Below are positions 1 through 6,528 of a stretch of DNA of 9,607 nt, piece by piece (position 1 is the stretch's first letter; every line of letters begins with the position of its first letter). A model generated the notes under the pieces. It was given only the letters and a program-made list of their open reading frames with translations, did not search any database and was not told the origin of the DNA. Source of the DNA: JBOHWJ01 sp050736615. GTDB lineage: Bacteria; Desulfobacterota; Binatia; Binatales; Binataceae. Where the stretch lies: assembly GCA_050736615.1 (NCBI GenBank), contig JBOHWL010000225.1:1-9607 (forward strand), given 5' to 3'. Position numbers and translations under genes: made by a program.

Positions 1-239
1 GCGCAAGACCAAGCACCGCGGCATGGCCCGCGTCGCCGGCGATTTCCTGCTCAACCTGATCGCCTACAACCTGGTCCGCTTGCCGAAGTTGATCGCCACA
101 TAGGAGCAGTCTGTCCAAAGTGGCAAAAATTTCCGGTTTGACGCCGCTTCAGGCGGCAACCAGCCGCGAATCCGGCGCGAACGCCCCGCAAAACCAAGGG
201 ATGGCGGCTGAATTGGCGAGTTTTTCAGCAAACTGCTAA
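1..239 (+). mobile_element. Right part of an IS5-like insertion sequence (left part outside window)
   Basis: The window opens in the last codons of a DDE transposase gene, followed by about 135 bp of non-coding DNA. That stretch ends near 218-238 in gagtttttcagcaaactgct, which resembles the terminal inverted repeats of some IS5-family elements. A small hairpin (gccgc 143-147 with gcggc 153-157) lies in the non-coding tail. The matching left repeat and the target duplication are outside the window, so the right boundary is a guess from resemblance only. The element lies upstream of the regulator gene and reads towards it. Confidence 0.5.
2..103 (+). CDS. IS5-family transposase, C-terminal end (partial, cut by window edge)
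   Basis: Frame 2 is open from the window edge to a TAG at 101-103 and gives 33 residues. These contain RKTKHRGMARV, then FLLNLIAYNLVRLPKL. This is the usual C-terminal tail of IS5-type DDE transposases, where a basic segment leads to a hydrophobic helix ending in an NL(V/L)RLPKL-like motif. The catalytic DDE residues lie upstream, outside the window, so it cannot be said whether the gene is intact. The protein would bind the element ends and catalyse cut-and-paste transposition. The family call rests on this tail motif alone. Confidence 0.75.
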   Translation, partial: RKTKHRGMARVAGDFLLNLIAYNLVRLPKLIAT

Positions 240-493
240 GCGAAGGCCAAATGAGCGACCACAAGGGCACCCGCCTCATTCTTCCCCTCCCGCCGCCCGC
301 GGTGGGCAACGCCGCTCTTACACCACGCCAAAGGACACGATCTGACACCCCCCAACCGAAGCCACTTCAGGGTGCGCCGTGTGCCACCGACAATGCCATC
401 GACTCGCTCCACGCCATCACGAGCCGGTAAGAAGCGGTGGAACCGAGTGGCTCACGAAACAAGGGGGCGCTAATGATCGGTTTGTGGTACCCT
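240..493. other. Gene-poor stretch between insertion sequence and regulator gene
   Basis: No convincing gene is seen. Short open frames exist on both strands, but none has a recognisable motif or a ribosome binding site. One plus-strand frame ending at the TAA near 429-431 reads ATDNAIDSLHAITSR before its stop. It could be the 3' remnant of a gene interrupted by the insertion, but I do not recognise it. No clear hairpin terminator was found here. Confidence 0.4.
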
Positions 494-515
494 ATCGTAC
501 GTATGATCAGCTGAT
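494..515. promoter_or_regulatory. Pair of adjoining palindromes upstream of the RpiR gene (candidate operator)
   Basis: ATCGTACGTATGAT (494-507) is an imperfect 14-bp palindrome with 12 of 14 positions symmetric. It runs into ATCAGCTGAT (506-515), a perfect 10-bp palindrome. The sites end 21 bp before the GTG start of the regulator gene. They include TATGAT (502-507), which could be a -10 box, although no good -35 box stands at the right distance. RpiR-family proteins bind as dimers or tetramers to inverted repeats and often control themselves, so autoregulation is a reasonable inference. The binding protein is not shown by the sequence. Confidence 0.4.
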
Positions 516-536
516 GCCCGCTAAGAATTCACGCAA

Positions 537-1406
537 GTGTCTGAACGAACCATCATGGACTTAATCGAAAAGCGATTCTCATCGCTCAGCCCACGTTTGC
601 GTGCGGCAGCACGGTTCGTGCTTGATAACCCGCACGCGATTGCTTTCCATTCAATGCGCTCGGCGGCCGCAACGGCGCAGATTCACCCGAGTTCAATGCA
701 GCGTCTGGCCCGCGCGCTTGGCTTCGAGAACTATGAATCCTTTCGAGATCAGTTCCGCGAATATGTCACGGAGGGGGGTGGTGAACCCTGGACGGTACGT
801 GCGCGCTCACTGAGGAAACGTCTCTCTGCTCCAAACGGTATCGCGCTTGTTAACGAGATCGTCGCCCATGAGCAGCACGATATCAAACGGACTTTTGGCG
901 CTAGTATCCATGATGACCTTATCGGAGCGTCCCGCCTGATCGCCAAGGCGCGAACAGCTTATGTTCTCGGACTGAGGAGTCTCTTTCCCATTGCCTTCTA
1001 CATGCATTATGTCTGCCGGCTGTTCACTACCAAGACCGTCTTGCTGACCGGGTTAGGTGGAACCTTTGCCGATGATCTGCGCGAGTCCACCGCCGAGGAC
1101 GTGCTTATCGCCTTCAGCTATCAGCCCTATGCGAGACAGGCCGTAACAGCGGTAAATTTTGTACGGGCGAGAGGCGTCCCTGTGATAGCGGTCACTGATT
1201 CGCGCGTCTCGCCGATCGTGGGCAAGCCCGGGGTATCACTCATCGTCTCGACGACGTCGCCATCGCTATTTCCAACCATTCTACCTGGATTAGCAGTTGC
1301 ACAAGCCCTTGTGACCCTGCTGGTAACCGGGGGTGGTGAGGAGGCAATGACAAAGATAGCCCGCAGCGAGGAGCAACTCGGCAATTTTGGCGTCTATCAA
1401 CGCTGA
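537..1406 (+). CDS. MurR/RpiR-family transcriptional regulator (HTH + SIS)
   Basis: The 289-residue product has the usual RpiR length and two-part plan. Residues about 1-78 form the N-terminal helix-turn-helix domain: LSPRLRAAARFVLDNP, then the recognition region around SSMQRLARALGFENYESF (52-69). Residues about 125-265 form an SIS sugar-isomerase-like domain with the expected strands AYVLGLRSLF (141-150), DVLIAFSY (188-195) and VIAVTDS (216-222). SIS domains usually sense phosphosugars or other metabolites. The protein probably controls the neighbouring aminotransferase and transport genes, by inference from position. The start may be GTG 537 or the in-frame ATG 555; neither has a strong ribosome binding site, and both leave the HTH intact. 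Its stop is 3 bp from the stop of the convergent aminotransferase gene. The effector is unknown. Confidence 0.9.
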   Translation: MSERTIMDLIEKRFSSLSPRLRAAARFVLDNPHAIAFHSMRSAAATAQIHPSSMQRLARALGFENYESFRDQFREYVTEGGGEPWTVRARSLRKRLSAPNGIALVNEIVAHEQHDIKRTFGASIHDDLIGASRLIAKARTAYVLGLRSLFPIAFYMHYVCRLFTTKTVLLTGLGGTFADDLRESTAEDVLIAFSYQPYARQAVTAVNFVRARGVPVIAVTDSRVSPIVGKPGVSLIVSTTSPSLFPTILPGLAVAQALVTLLVTGGGEEAMTKIARSEEQLGNFGVYQR

Positions 1407-1409
1407 GTG

Positions 1410-2804
1410 TCATGCCGCGTCGATTTCGTGCAGCACCGAGCCTATTGTCGCATCAAGCTTGTCGACCATCTCGCCAATGTGGTGCCGTTCAACGATATAG
1501 GGTGGCGCGAGCATGACGTGATCTCCGCGTCTGCCATCGATGACACCACCCATAGGATAACAGACGAGGCCGTTCTCAAGAGCGCGATATTTGATCCGCG
1601 AGGCAAGGTTCAATGCAGGATCGAACGGCTCCTTGGTGGCACGGTCGCGCACAAGTTCGATCGCCATGAACAGGCCGCGTCCGCGGATGTCGCCAACGTG
1701 CTCATCGTTACCGAAGCGCCCGCCGAGTGCGCTCGCAAGATCGGCACCGCGGCACCGCACATTGGCCAGGAGGTCTTCGTCACGGATTGCCTTCTGAACG
1801 GCGACGGCCGCCGCGCAGGCCACTGTATGGCCCATATAGGTATGGCCGTGCTGAAAGTACCCTGATCCGGCGACAATTGTCTCGAAAATGCGATCCGAGA
1901 CGAGCGCTGCGCCGATCGGCTGGTAGCCGGCGCCCAGCCCCTTCGCGACAACGAGGATGTCCGGAGCGATACTCTCCTGCTCGCAGGCAAAAAGTGTACC
2001 GGTGCGGCCCATGCCGCACATGACCTCGTCCAGGATCAGCAGCACACCACGCTGATCGCAGATCTCGCGGATACGGGCGAAATAGCCCGGCACCGGCGGC
2101 ACGCACCCGAGTGTAGCCCCCGAGACTGTCTCCGCAATAAAACATAGCACCGTTTCCGGGCCACTCTCCTCAATGGCAGATTCAAGCTCATCCGCAACGC
2201 GCATCCCGTACTCATGCTCCGTCTCGCCGTTGCGGCGGTCACGATAGGCGTAGCATGGCGCAATGTGTCGCACCGGCATGAGAAGCGGCTCGAACGGCGC
2301 GCGCCGCGACATGTTGCCACCCGCCGAAAGGGCCCCGAGTGTGTTGCCGTGGTAGCTCTGCCGGCGTGACACGATCCGGGTGCGCTGCGGCTCACCTTTT
2401 TCGATTGCGTACTGACGAGCAAGCTTGAGCGCGGCCTCGACACCTTCTGATCCTCCAGAGACGAAATAGGCTTTCCGGAGGTCGCCAGGCGCCGCATCGG
2501 TAAGAATTGCCGCAAGTTCTTCCATTGGTTCATTTGTGAAAAAGCCGGTGTGCGCGAACGGCAACGACGTGATCTGTGTCTGGATGGCACGCACCGTCGC
2601 CTGATGGCTATGGCCGAGGCAGCTAACGGCTGCGCCGCCCGAGGCGTCGAGATATCGTTTGCCTTCGGCATCTAGGATGTAAACACCTTCGCCTGCGACA
2701 GCTCGCGGCAGTTCCATTCGAGGGGCACGGTGGAATACTTTTGTGGCCCGGCCTGAAATCCGGCGGTCACCTGGCGGTTTCGTCGCTGGAGCCGAATCAC
2801 CCAT
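1410..2804 (-). CDS. Class III (omega-amino acid type) PLP-dependent aminotransferase
   Basis: The 464-residue protein is typical in length for class III aminotransferases, cytosolic enzymes that move an amino group, often a terminal one, from an amine or amino acid to a keto acid through PLP. Visible landmarks, numbered from the ATG at 2804, are the phosphate-binding SGGSEG (116-121), SYHG (150-153) whose Y stacks on the cofactor, LILDEV (256-261) with the Asp that binds the pyridine nitrogen, and VAKGLGAGYQP with the Schiff-base Lys at about 288. I chose ATG 2804 over the longer frame (2861) for two reasons: GGGAG stands 9 nt upstream of it, and the 2861 codon falls inside a good -10 box. 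The gene is divergent from the SDR/transporter cluster and convergent with the regulator. It resembles the broad group annotated as aspartate aminotransferase family or BioA-like. The amino donor cannot be read from the sequence. Confidence 0.95.
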   Translation of the reverse strand: MGDSAPATKPPGDRRISGRATKVFHRAPRMELPRAVAGEGVYILDAEGKRYLDASGGAAVSCLGHSHQATVRAIQTQITSLPFAHTGFFTNEPMEELAAILTDAAPGDLRKAYFVSGGSEGVEAALKLARQYAIEKGEPQRTRIVSRRQSYHGNTLGALSAGGNMSRRAPFEPLLMPVRHIAPCYAYRDRRNGETEHEYGMRVADELESAIEESGPETVLCFIAETVSGATLGCVPPVPGYFARIREICDQRGVLLILDEVMCGMGRTGTLFACEQESIAPDILVVAKGLGAGYQPIGAALVSDRIFETIVAGSGYFQHGHTYMGHTVACAAAVAVQKAIRDEDLLANVRCRGADLASALGGRFGNDEHVGDIRGRGLFMAIELVRDRATKEPFDPALNLASRIKYRALENGLVCYPMGGVIDGRRGDHVMLAPPYIVERHHIGEMVDKLDATIGSVLHEIDAA

Positions 2805-2856
2805 GATAATTGACTCCCGAAATGGTGGGCACCCGGGCCGGGAGACGGCCGGATGC

Positions 2857-2885
2857 ATCATATGATTTAGCTATTGACATTTCAA
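2857..2885 (-). promoter_or_regulatory. Sigma70-type promoter of the aminotransferase gene
   Basis: On the minus strand TTGAAA (2885-2880) and TATGAT (2862-2857) are separated by exactly 17 nt, close to the sigma70 consensus. Transcription would begin near 2850, giving a leader of roughly 45 nt before the ATG at 2804. The -10 box lies in the perfect palindrome ATCATATGAT (2857-2866). The -35 box is inside a second inverted repeat, so the promoter is probably regulated. Confidence 0.6.
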
Positions 2886-2890
2886 GTCAA
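2857..2890. promoter_or_regulatory. Palindromes in the divergent control region (candidate operators)
   Basis: Two inverted repeats lie between the divergent aminotransferase and SDR genes. One is the perfect 10-bp ATCATATGAT (2857-2866). The other is TTGAC-N7-GTCAA (2874-2890). They cover the -10 and -35 boxes of the minus-strand promoter, which suits a repressor site. The ATCA/TGAT half-sites and the sequence TATGAT also occur in the palindromes before the RpiR gene, so RpiR is the natural candidate regulator. TTGACA at 2874-2879 could serve as a plus-strand -35 box, but I see no fitting -10 box 16-18 nt downstream, so the start of the plus-strand transcript is unclear. Confidence 0.45.
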
Positions 2891-2927
2891 GTGATGCAGC
2901 GTCCCGGCCCGTGGCCCAGAGGTAGGG

Positions 2928-3671
2928 ATGACGAAGGAGTTCGCCGGCCAGGTCGCCGTTGTCACCGGTGCCGGCAGAGGCCTTGGCAAAGCGGTTGCGC
3001 GGCTGCTGCACGCGAGAGGCGGCCATGTCATCATCGTTGACCTCGATAAGGAGGCAGCCGAAGCCGCCTCCGTAGACATCTCCGGGAAAGGACATGGGGT
3101 CTCGGTTGCTTGTCTGGATGCCGGCAACGAGGAGGAGCTCGTCGCGTTACGCGAGAGGATCGGTGCCGAACATGGCCACCTCGACATCCTCATCAATAAT
3201 GCCGGCGGCTGGCGCTACGGGCGCGCCCACGAAATCTCGTTGTCGGACTGGGATTGGACCTTCCGTACCAATGTGACCGTACCGTTCCTCACCACGCGCG
3301 TGCTCATGGAGCTGATGACCGCCCGCCGCTACGGGCGCGTGGTCAACGTAGCCTCAACGGATGCGTACCGTGCCAAGCCAACGCTGCCGCATTATGCCGC
3401 AGCGAAGGCGGCTGTCGTAAGCCTTACCAAATCGTTCGGCGAAGAGCTCGCACGACACCAGGTGCTCGTTAACGCTGTCAGCCCCGGCCCGATCGCGACC
3501 GAGACCGCCAGGGAGCAAGGTTGGCTCGAGGAACGTGCCAAGCTCGTCCCCCTCGGCCGCGTCGCGGAGCCCGAAGACATCGCCGAGGTGATCCTGTTCC
3601 TTGCCTCGCCCCGCAACCGCTTCATTGTGGGCGAGACAATCATTGCTAACGGTGGCATTCTCATGGCTTAG
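2928..3671 (+). CDS. SDR-family NAD(P)-dependent oxidoreductase
   Basis: A classical short-chain dehydrogenase of usual length (247 residues). It has the cofactor motif TGAGRGLG (13-20), the structural NNAG (90-93), and a complete catalytic tetrad N115, S143, Y156, K160 (YAAAK). Asp38 at the end of the second strand favours NAD over NADP. A PGP motif (186-188) follows the sixth strand as in most family members. It would interconvert an alcohol and a ketone or aldehyde in the cytoplasm. AGAGG (2918-2922) lies 5 nt before the ATG. It is first in the plus-strand cluster, 66 bp ahead of the binding-protein gene, so its substrate is probably the imported compound or a product of it (inference). 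It is clearly more distant from the two SDRs downstream than those are from each other. Confidence 0.95.
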   Translation: MTKEFAGQVAVVTGAGRGLGKAVARLLHARGGHVIIVDLDKEAAEAASVDISGKGHGVSVACLDAGNEEELVALRERIGAEHGHLDILINNAGGWRYGRAHEISLSDWDWTFRTNVTVPFLTTRVLMELMTARRYGRVVNVASTDAYRAKPTLPHYAAAKAAVVSLTKSFGEELARHQVLVNAVSPGPIATETAREQGWLEERAKLVPLGRVAEPEDIAEVILFLASPRNRFIVGETIIANGGILMA

Positions 3672-3684
3672 GCAATTCGTGCGA

Positions 3685-3698
3685 GCTTCCTCGGGAGC
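3685..3698 (+). other. Small intergenic hairpin between SDR and binding-protein genes
   Basis: GCTTC (3685-3689) can pair with GGAGC (3694-3698) around the loop CTCG, using one G-T pair. No T-run follows, so it is not a rho-independent terminator. Hairpins just before a binding-protein gene sometimes protect or process the transcript so that this protein is made in excess. Here that is only a possibility. Confidence 0.2.
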
Positions 3699-3737
3699 CC
3701 GCGCGAGAAAGCCCTGAAACAACAGAGGGAGGTAACA

Positions 3738-4787
3738 ATGACCCACAAGACAGGCATGAGTTCGGGCTGGTCTCGACGAGCGACGCTGAAGCTCGGCGGA
3801 ACGGCTGCGCTGCTGCCCCTGTTAAGTCAGCCGGCGCTGGCAAAGCCCTCGCGGCTCGTCTTCGCCTCGGGTGGGGGCAAGTTGGAGCAAGCCTATCGCC
3901 ACTCGATCTTCGCAGATTGGCAAAAAAAGACCGGCATCGACATCATCACTACCGACAATCCCGCCGCCAAGCTCAAGGCCATGGTTGAGCAAAATCAGGT
4001 TGAGTGGGACGTGTTCCAGGGCGCGGCGGAACTCGCGATTGTACTCGGCCGACAAGGATTGCTCGAACCCATCGACTATTCGGTCGTCAAGAATGAGGAT
4101 CTTCTGCCTGGTTCGGCGCGAAAGTTCTTCGTGTTTACCGATGTTGCCGCTTACTGCGTCGCCTGGAACACCAAGAGCGTTACCTCTGATCCACCGCATA
4201 GCTGGAAAGACGTTTGGGCCCATAAGGGCCGGATCGGTCTCTGGAAGCAACCCTATCAGACGTTCGAGGTCGCTCTCCTCGCGGACGGCGTCGACAAGGG
4301 AAAGCTTTATCCCCTTGATGTCGAGCGAGCGTTGAAAAGTCTCTCCAGGATTCGCAATAAGATCGTGTGGTGGAGCAGCGGCGCGCAAGGTGCGCAGCTT
4401 ATTTTGGACGGTGAGGTCGATGTCTGCGCGATCTGGAATGGCCGCATCTACGATCCGATCACGGCCGGCGCTCCTGTGAATTACGACTTCAATCAAGCTG
4501 TATTCGTAAGTGACGCCTGGGCCATTCCCAAAGGGGCCCGACACAGCAAAGAAAGCATGGAACTCATCGCGCTCGAGATGACCCCAAGTCCGCAGGCCGC
4601 CTTCGCCAACCTGATCCCCTACGGCCCCACCAACAAGGCCGCCTTGAAGTTGATCGATGACAAGCGCAAGGCCGTTCTCCCCTCCTCGGAAGCCAATTTC
4701 CCAAAAGGCGTGATGCTGGACGTGGATTATTGGGCGGACAACGGCAGCAAGAATATCGAGCGCTTCAACCAGTGGTTGCTCGGTTGA
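3738..4787 (+). CDS. ABC transporter substrate-binding protein, PotD-like, Tat-exported
   Basis: The 349-residue protein is the periplasmic binding component of the importer encoded next to it. The N-terminus carries a twin-arginine signal, SRRATLK (12-18), then a hydrophobic stretch and a cleavage site after ALA (33-35), which predicts folded export. No lipobox cysteine is present, so it should be soluble in the periplasm. The mature part begins RLVFASGGGKLEQAY and continues with the alternating domains of the spermidine/putrescine-binding family (PotD/PotF, COG0687): ITTDNPAAKLKAMVE, WDVFQG and CAIWNGRIYD. GGGAGG (3727-3732) stands 5 nt before the ATG and is the strongest ribosome binding site in the cluster, as expected for the most abundant component. 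This family also includes binding proteins for opines, thiamine and 2-aminoethylphosphonate, so polyamine is not certain as the ligand. Confidence 0.93.
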   Translation: MTHKTGMSSGWSRRATLKLGGTAALLPLLSQPALAKPSRLVFASGGGKLEQAYRHSIFADWQKKTGIDIITTDNPAAKLKAMVEQNQVEWDVFQGAAELAIVLGRQGLLEPIDYSVVKNEDLLPGSARKFFVFTDVAAYCVAWNTKSVTSDPPHSWKDVWAHKGRIGLWKQPYQTFEVALLADGVDKGKLYPLDVERALKSLSRIRNKIVWWSSGAQGAQLILDGEVDVCAIWNGRIYDPITAGAPVNYDFNQAVFVSDAWAIPKGARHSKESMELIALEMTPSPQAAFANLIPYGPTNKAALKLIDDKRKAVLPSSEANFPKGVMLDVDYWADNGSKNIERFNQWLLG

Positions 4788-4788
4788 C

Positions 4789-4824
4789 ATGGATCAACAG
4801 CCGCCGGGCAAGAACCGGCCATGA
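4789..4824 (+). other. Possible 11-codon relay ORF between binding-protein and permease genes
   Basis: An ATG lies one base after the stop of the binding-protein gene (TGA-C-ATG). It opens a frame encoding MDQQPPGKNRP, whose TGA overlaps the permease start as ATGA. No good ribosome binding site precedes the permease start, so ribosomes ending at 4787 might restart here and be handed on to the permease. It may equally be chance. Confidence 0.25.
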
Positions 4825-5711
4825 GCCTGTCGGCGGCGCGCAATGGACCGGCGGGGCGTGCCCAACCAGTCATTCCCGCGTGGCAGCCCGGGCGGGGTCA
4901 TGTCTTGCTGCTCGTGCCGCCGCTGCTGTTTCTGGCCATATTCTTCATGTGGCCGCTAGTACGCGTCGTACTAAGGAGTTTCATGGTCCCGACGCCTGGA
5001 GTGCAGAATTATACACCGCTTCTCTCCCACTCTCTGTACGCGCACGTTCTGCTGAACACAGTGGAGGCCGCCGCGATCGTGACGGTGCTCTGCCTCCTTC
5101 TCGCCTACCCCATTGCGTACGCCATAGTCTGCACTCGCGGCGTAACGCCGAAATTGATTGCGGCCGTAGTGATCGTCTCGCTGTGGACGAGCGCTGTCAT
5201 TCGATCATATGCCTGGATGATCCTTTTTCAGCGCCGCGGTGTCATCAATGACCTGCTGTTGGCAAGCGGGGTAATCTCCAAGCGAATCGACTTTCTTCCC
5301 GGTACCTTTGCCGTCAGCGTGGGCATGGTGCACATCATGCTGCCTTTCATGATCTTACCGCTGGCAGCCAATATGCAAACGATCGACCGGTCGTTACTCC
5401 GGGCCGCAGCCGTACTTGGGGCGAACGAGGCCGCCGCATTCCGGAAAGTTTTTTTTCCGCTCTCATTACCAGGCATCTATGCCGGCACGACGCTCGTCTT
5501 CATGATCTCACTTGGTTTTTTCATCACGCCAGCCTTGCTCGGCGGTCCAAACGATATGATGGCCGCAGTGCTGATCGAGCAGCAAGCGAACGAGCTCTTG
5601 AACTGGGGTCTTGCTTCAGCACTTGCGACTGCATTCCTTGTCGTCGTTGCCATTGTTTATATTATCTATCTCATGGTGACGCGACAAACCGGGCGCCCGC
5701 TGGAAGCGTGA
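4821..5711 (+). CDS. ABC transporter permease, PotB-like
   Basis: A 296-residue inner-membrane protein of the spermidine/putrescine permease type (first of the pair). Six hydrophobic segments are visible at about 27-50, 80-103, 112-133, 162-182, 219-240 and 265-286. Between segments 4 and 5 lies the EAA-type cytoplasmic loop, AAAVLG (195-200) followed by FFPLSLPGI (211-219), which docks on the ATPase. With its partner permease it forms the channel through which the binding protein delivers solute. No clear ribosome binding site precedes ATG 4821, which begins 33 bp after the binding-protein stop and overlaps a tiny ORF in ATGA form. Translation may therefore be coupled. The next gene begins 1 bp after its stop. 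Confidence 0.94.
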   Translation: MSLSAARNGPAGRAQPVIPAWQPGRGHVLLLVPPLLFLAIFFMWPLVRVVLRSFMVPTPGVQNYTPLLSHSLYAHVLLNTVEAAAIVTVLCLLLAYPIAYAIVCTRGVTPKLIAAVVIVSLWTSAVIRSYAWMILFQRRGVINDLLLASGVISKRIDFLPGTFAVSVGMVHIMLPFMILPLAANMQTIDRSLLRAAAVLGANEAAAFRKVFFPLSLPGIYAGTTLVFMISLGFFITPALLGGPNDMMAAVLIEQQANELLNWGLASALATAFLVVVAIVYIIYLMVTRQTGRPLEA

Positions 5712-5712
5712 A

Positions 5713-6528
5713 ATGAGAGGCACGCCCACGTGGCTCACTCGTATCGGCGGCCGGATCCTGGTGACAGTGATCTTGCTTTATCTTGCGCTGCCGACACTGA
5801 TCATCGTGCCCATGTCGTTCAGTGGCGAAACCTATCTGGCCTTTCCGCCAAAAAGTTGGTCGCTTGGCTGGTACCGCCAAGTTCTATCGGATCGCTCCTG
5901 GCTCGACGCGGCCGGCAACAGCTTTCTGATCGGCGCCAGCGCAGCACTGGTCGCAACGGTGCTCGGGACCGTGGCTGCGCTAGGGCTGGCGCGGGGACGG
6001 CTCGCCAGTATCGGGCTTGTGTCCACGATCCTCGTCGCACCCATGATGTTGCCACACATCATCCTGGCGATCGGACTTTATCCTGTGATGCTCGACATCG
6101 GTGTGCTGCGCAGCTATGCGGGTGTCATTCTGGGGCACGCGGTAATTGGGCTACCGCTGGTTTTTCTGACCGTTGACGCTGCGCTCAAGGGTCATTCGAG
6201 GTCGCTCGAACTTGCTGCCATGACTCTCGGCGCAGGTCCGTGGCAAAGTTTCTGGCGGGTTACCTTGCCGCTGATCAGGCCGGGTATCCTTGTCGGTGCC
6301 ATCCTGGCCTTTACCGCTTCGTTCGACGAATTGATCCTGGCGCTGTTCCTCACAGGCGCAACCACCCGCACCCTGCCACGCCTCATCTGGGAGCAACTCA
6401 ACGACTTCCTCACACCGGCGATCGCGGCGGTTGCAACACTCGTCTTCGTCTTCAGCCTGGCGCTGCTCTCGATCGCCGCTCTCATGTGGCGCCGCCCGCG
6501 GCGCCAGTTCGGTGGAGCGCATGGTTAG
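5713..6528 (+). CDS. ABC transporter permease, PotC-like
   Basis: A 271-residue inner-membrane protein of the second permease type of polyamine-class importers. Hydrophobic segments are seen at about 13-36, 66-94, 100-122, 131-155, 188-214 and 234-258. The EAA loop reads ELAAMTLGAG (166-175), then RVTLPLIRPGI (182-192), close to the family consensus, including the conserved Gly and the LP pair. The short periplasmic stretch SFSGETYLAFPPKSWSLGWY (35-54) is characteristic of PotC proteins. Its ATG lies 1 bp after the stop of the first permease, and its end overlaps the start of the ATPase gene by 8 bp, so the three are probably translated together in balanced amounts. Confidence 0.95.
   Translation: MRGTPTWLTRIGGRILVTVILLYLALPTLIIVPMSFSGETYLAFPPKSWSLGWYRQVLSDRSWLDAAGNSFLIGASAALVATVLGTVAALGLARGRLASIGLVSTILVAPMMLPHIILAIGLYPVMLDIGVLRSYAGVILGHAVIGLPLVFLTVDAALKGHSRSLELAAMTLGAGPWQSFWRVTLPLIRPGILVGAILAFTASFDELILALFLTGATTRTLPRLIWEQLNDFLTPAIAAVATLVFVFSLALLSIAALMWRRPRRQFGGAHG

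Noticed and set aside
64..348. Minus-strand frame of 94 codons across the insertion-sequence end
   Set aside because: It spans the transposase 3' end and the probable element boundary, and shows no family motif or ribosome binding site.
2805..2861. N-terminal extension of the aminotransferase to the ATG at 2861
   Set aside because: That ATG lies in the -10 box of a good promoter and lacks a ribosome binding site. ATG 2804 has GGGAG 9 nt upstream.
2874..2902. Plus-strand sigma70 promoter from TTGACA at 2874
   Set aside because: No acceptable -10 hexamer occurs 16-18 nt downstream; the bases there are GC-rich (around gcagcgtc).
3822..4790. Long minus-strand open frame (322 codons) opposite the binding-protein gene
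   Set aside because: It mirrors the plus-strand gene in a GC-rich genome, has no recognisable domain, and the plus strand encodes a complete Tat-exported binding protein.
6431..6520. N-terminal extension of the ATPase into the PotC-like gene
   Set aside because: The residues are Ser/Arg-rich and unlike any ABC ATPase N-terminus. ATG 6521 gives the normal overlap and length.
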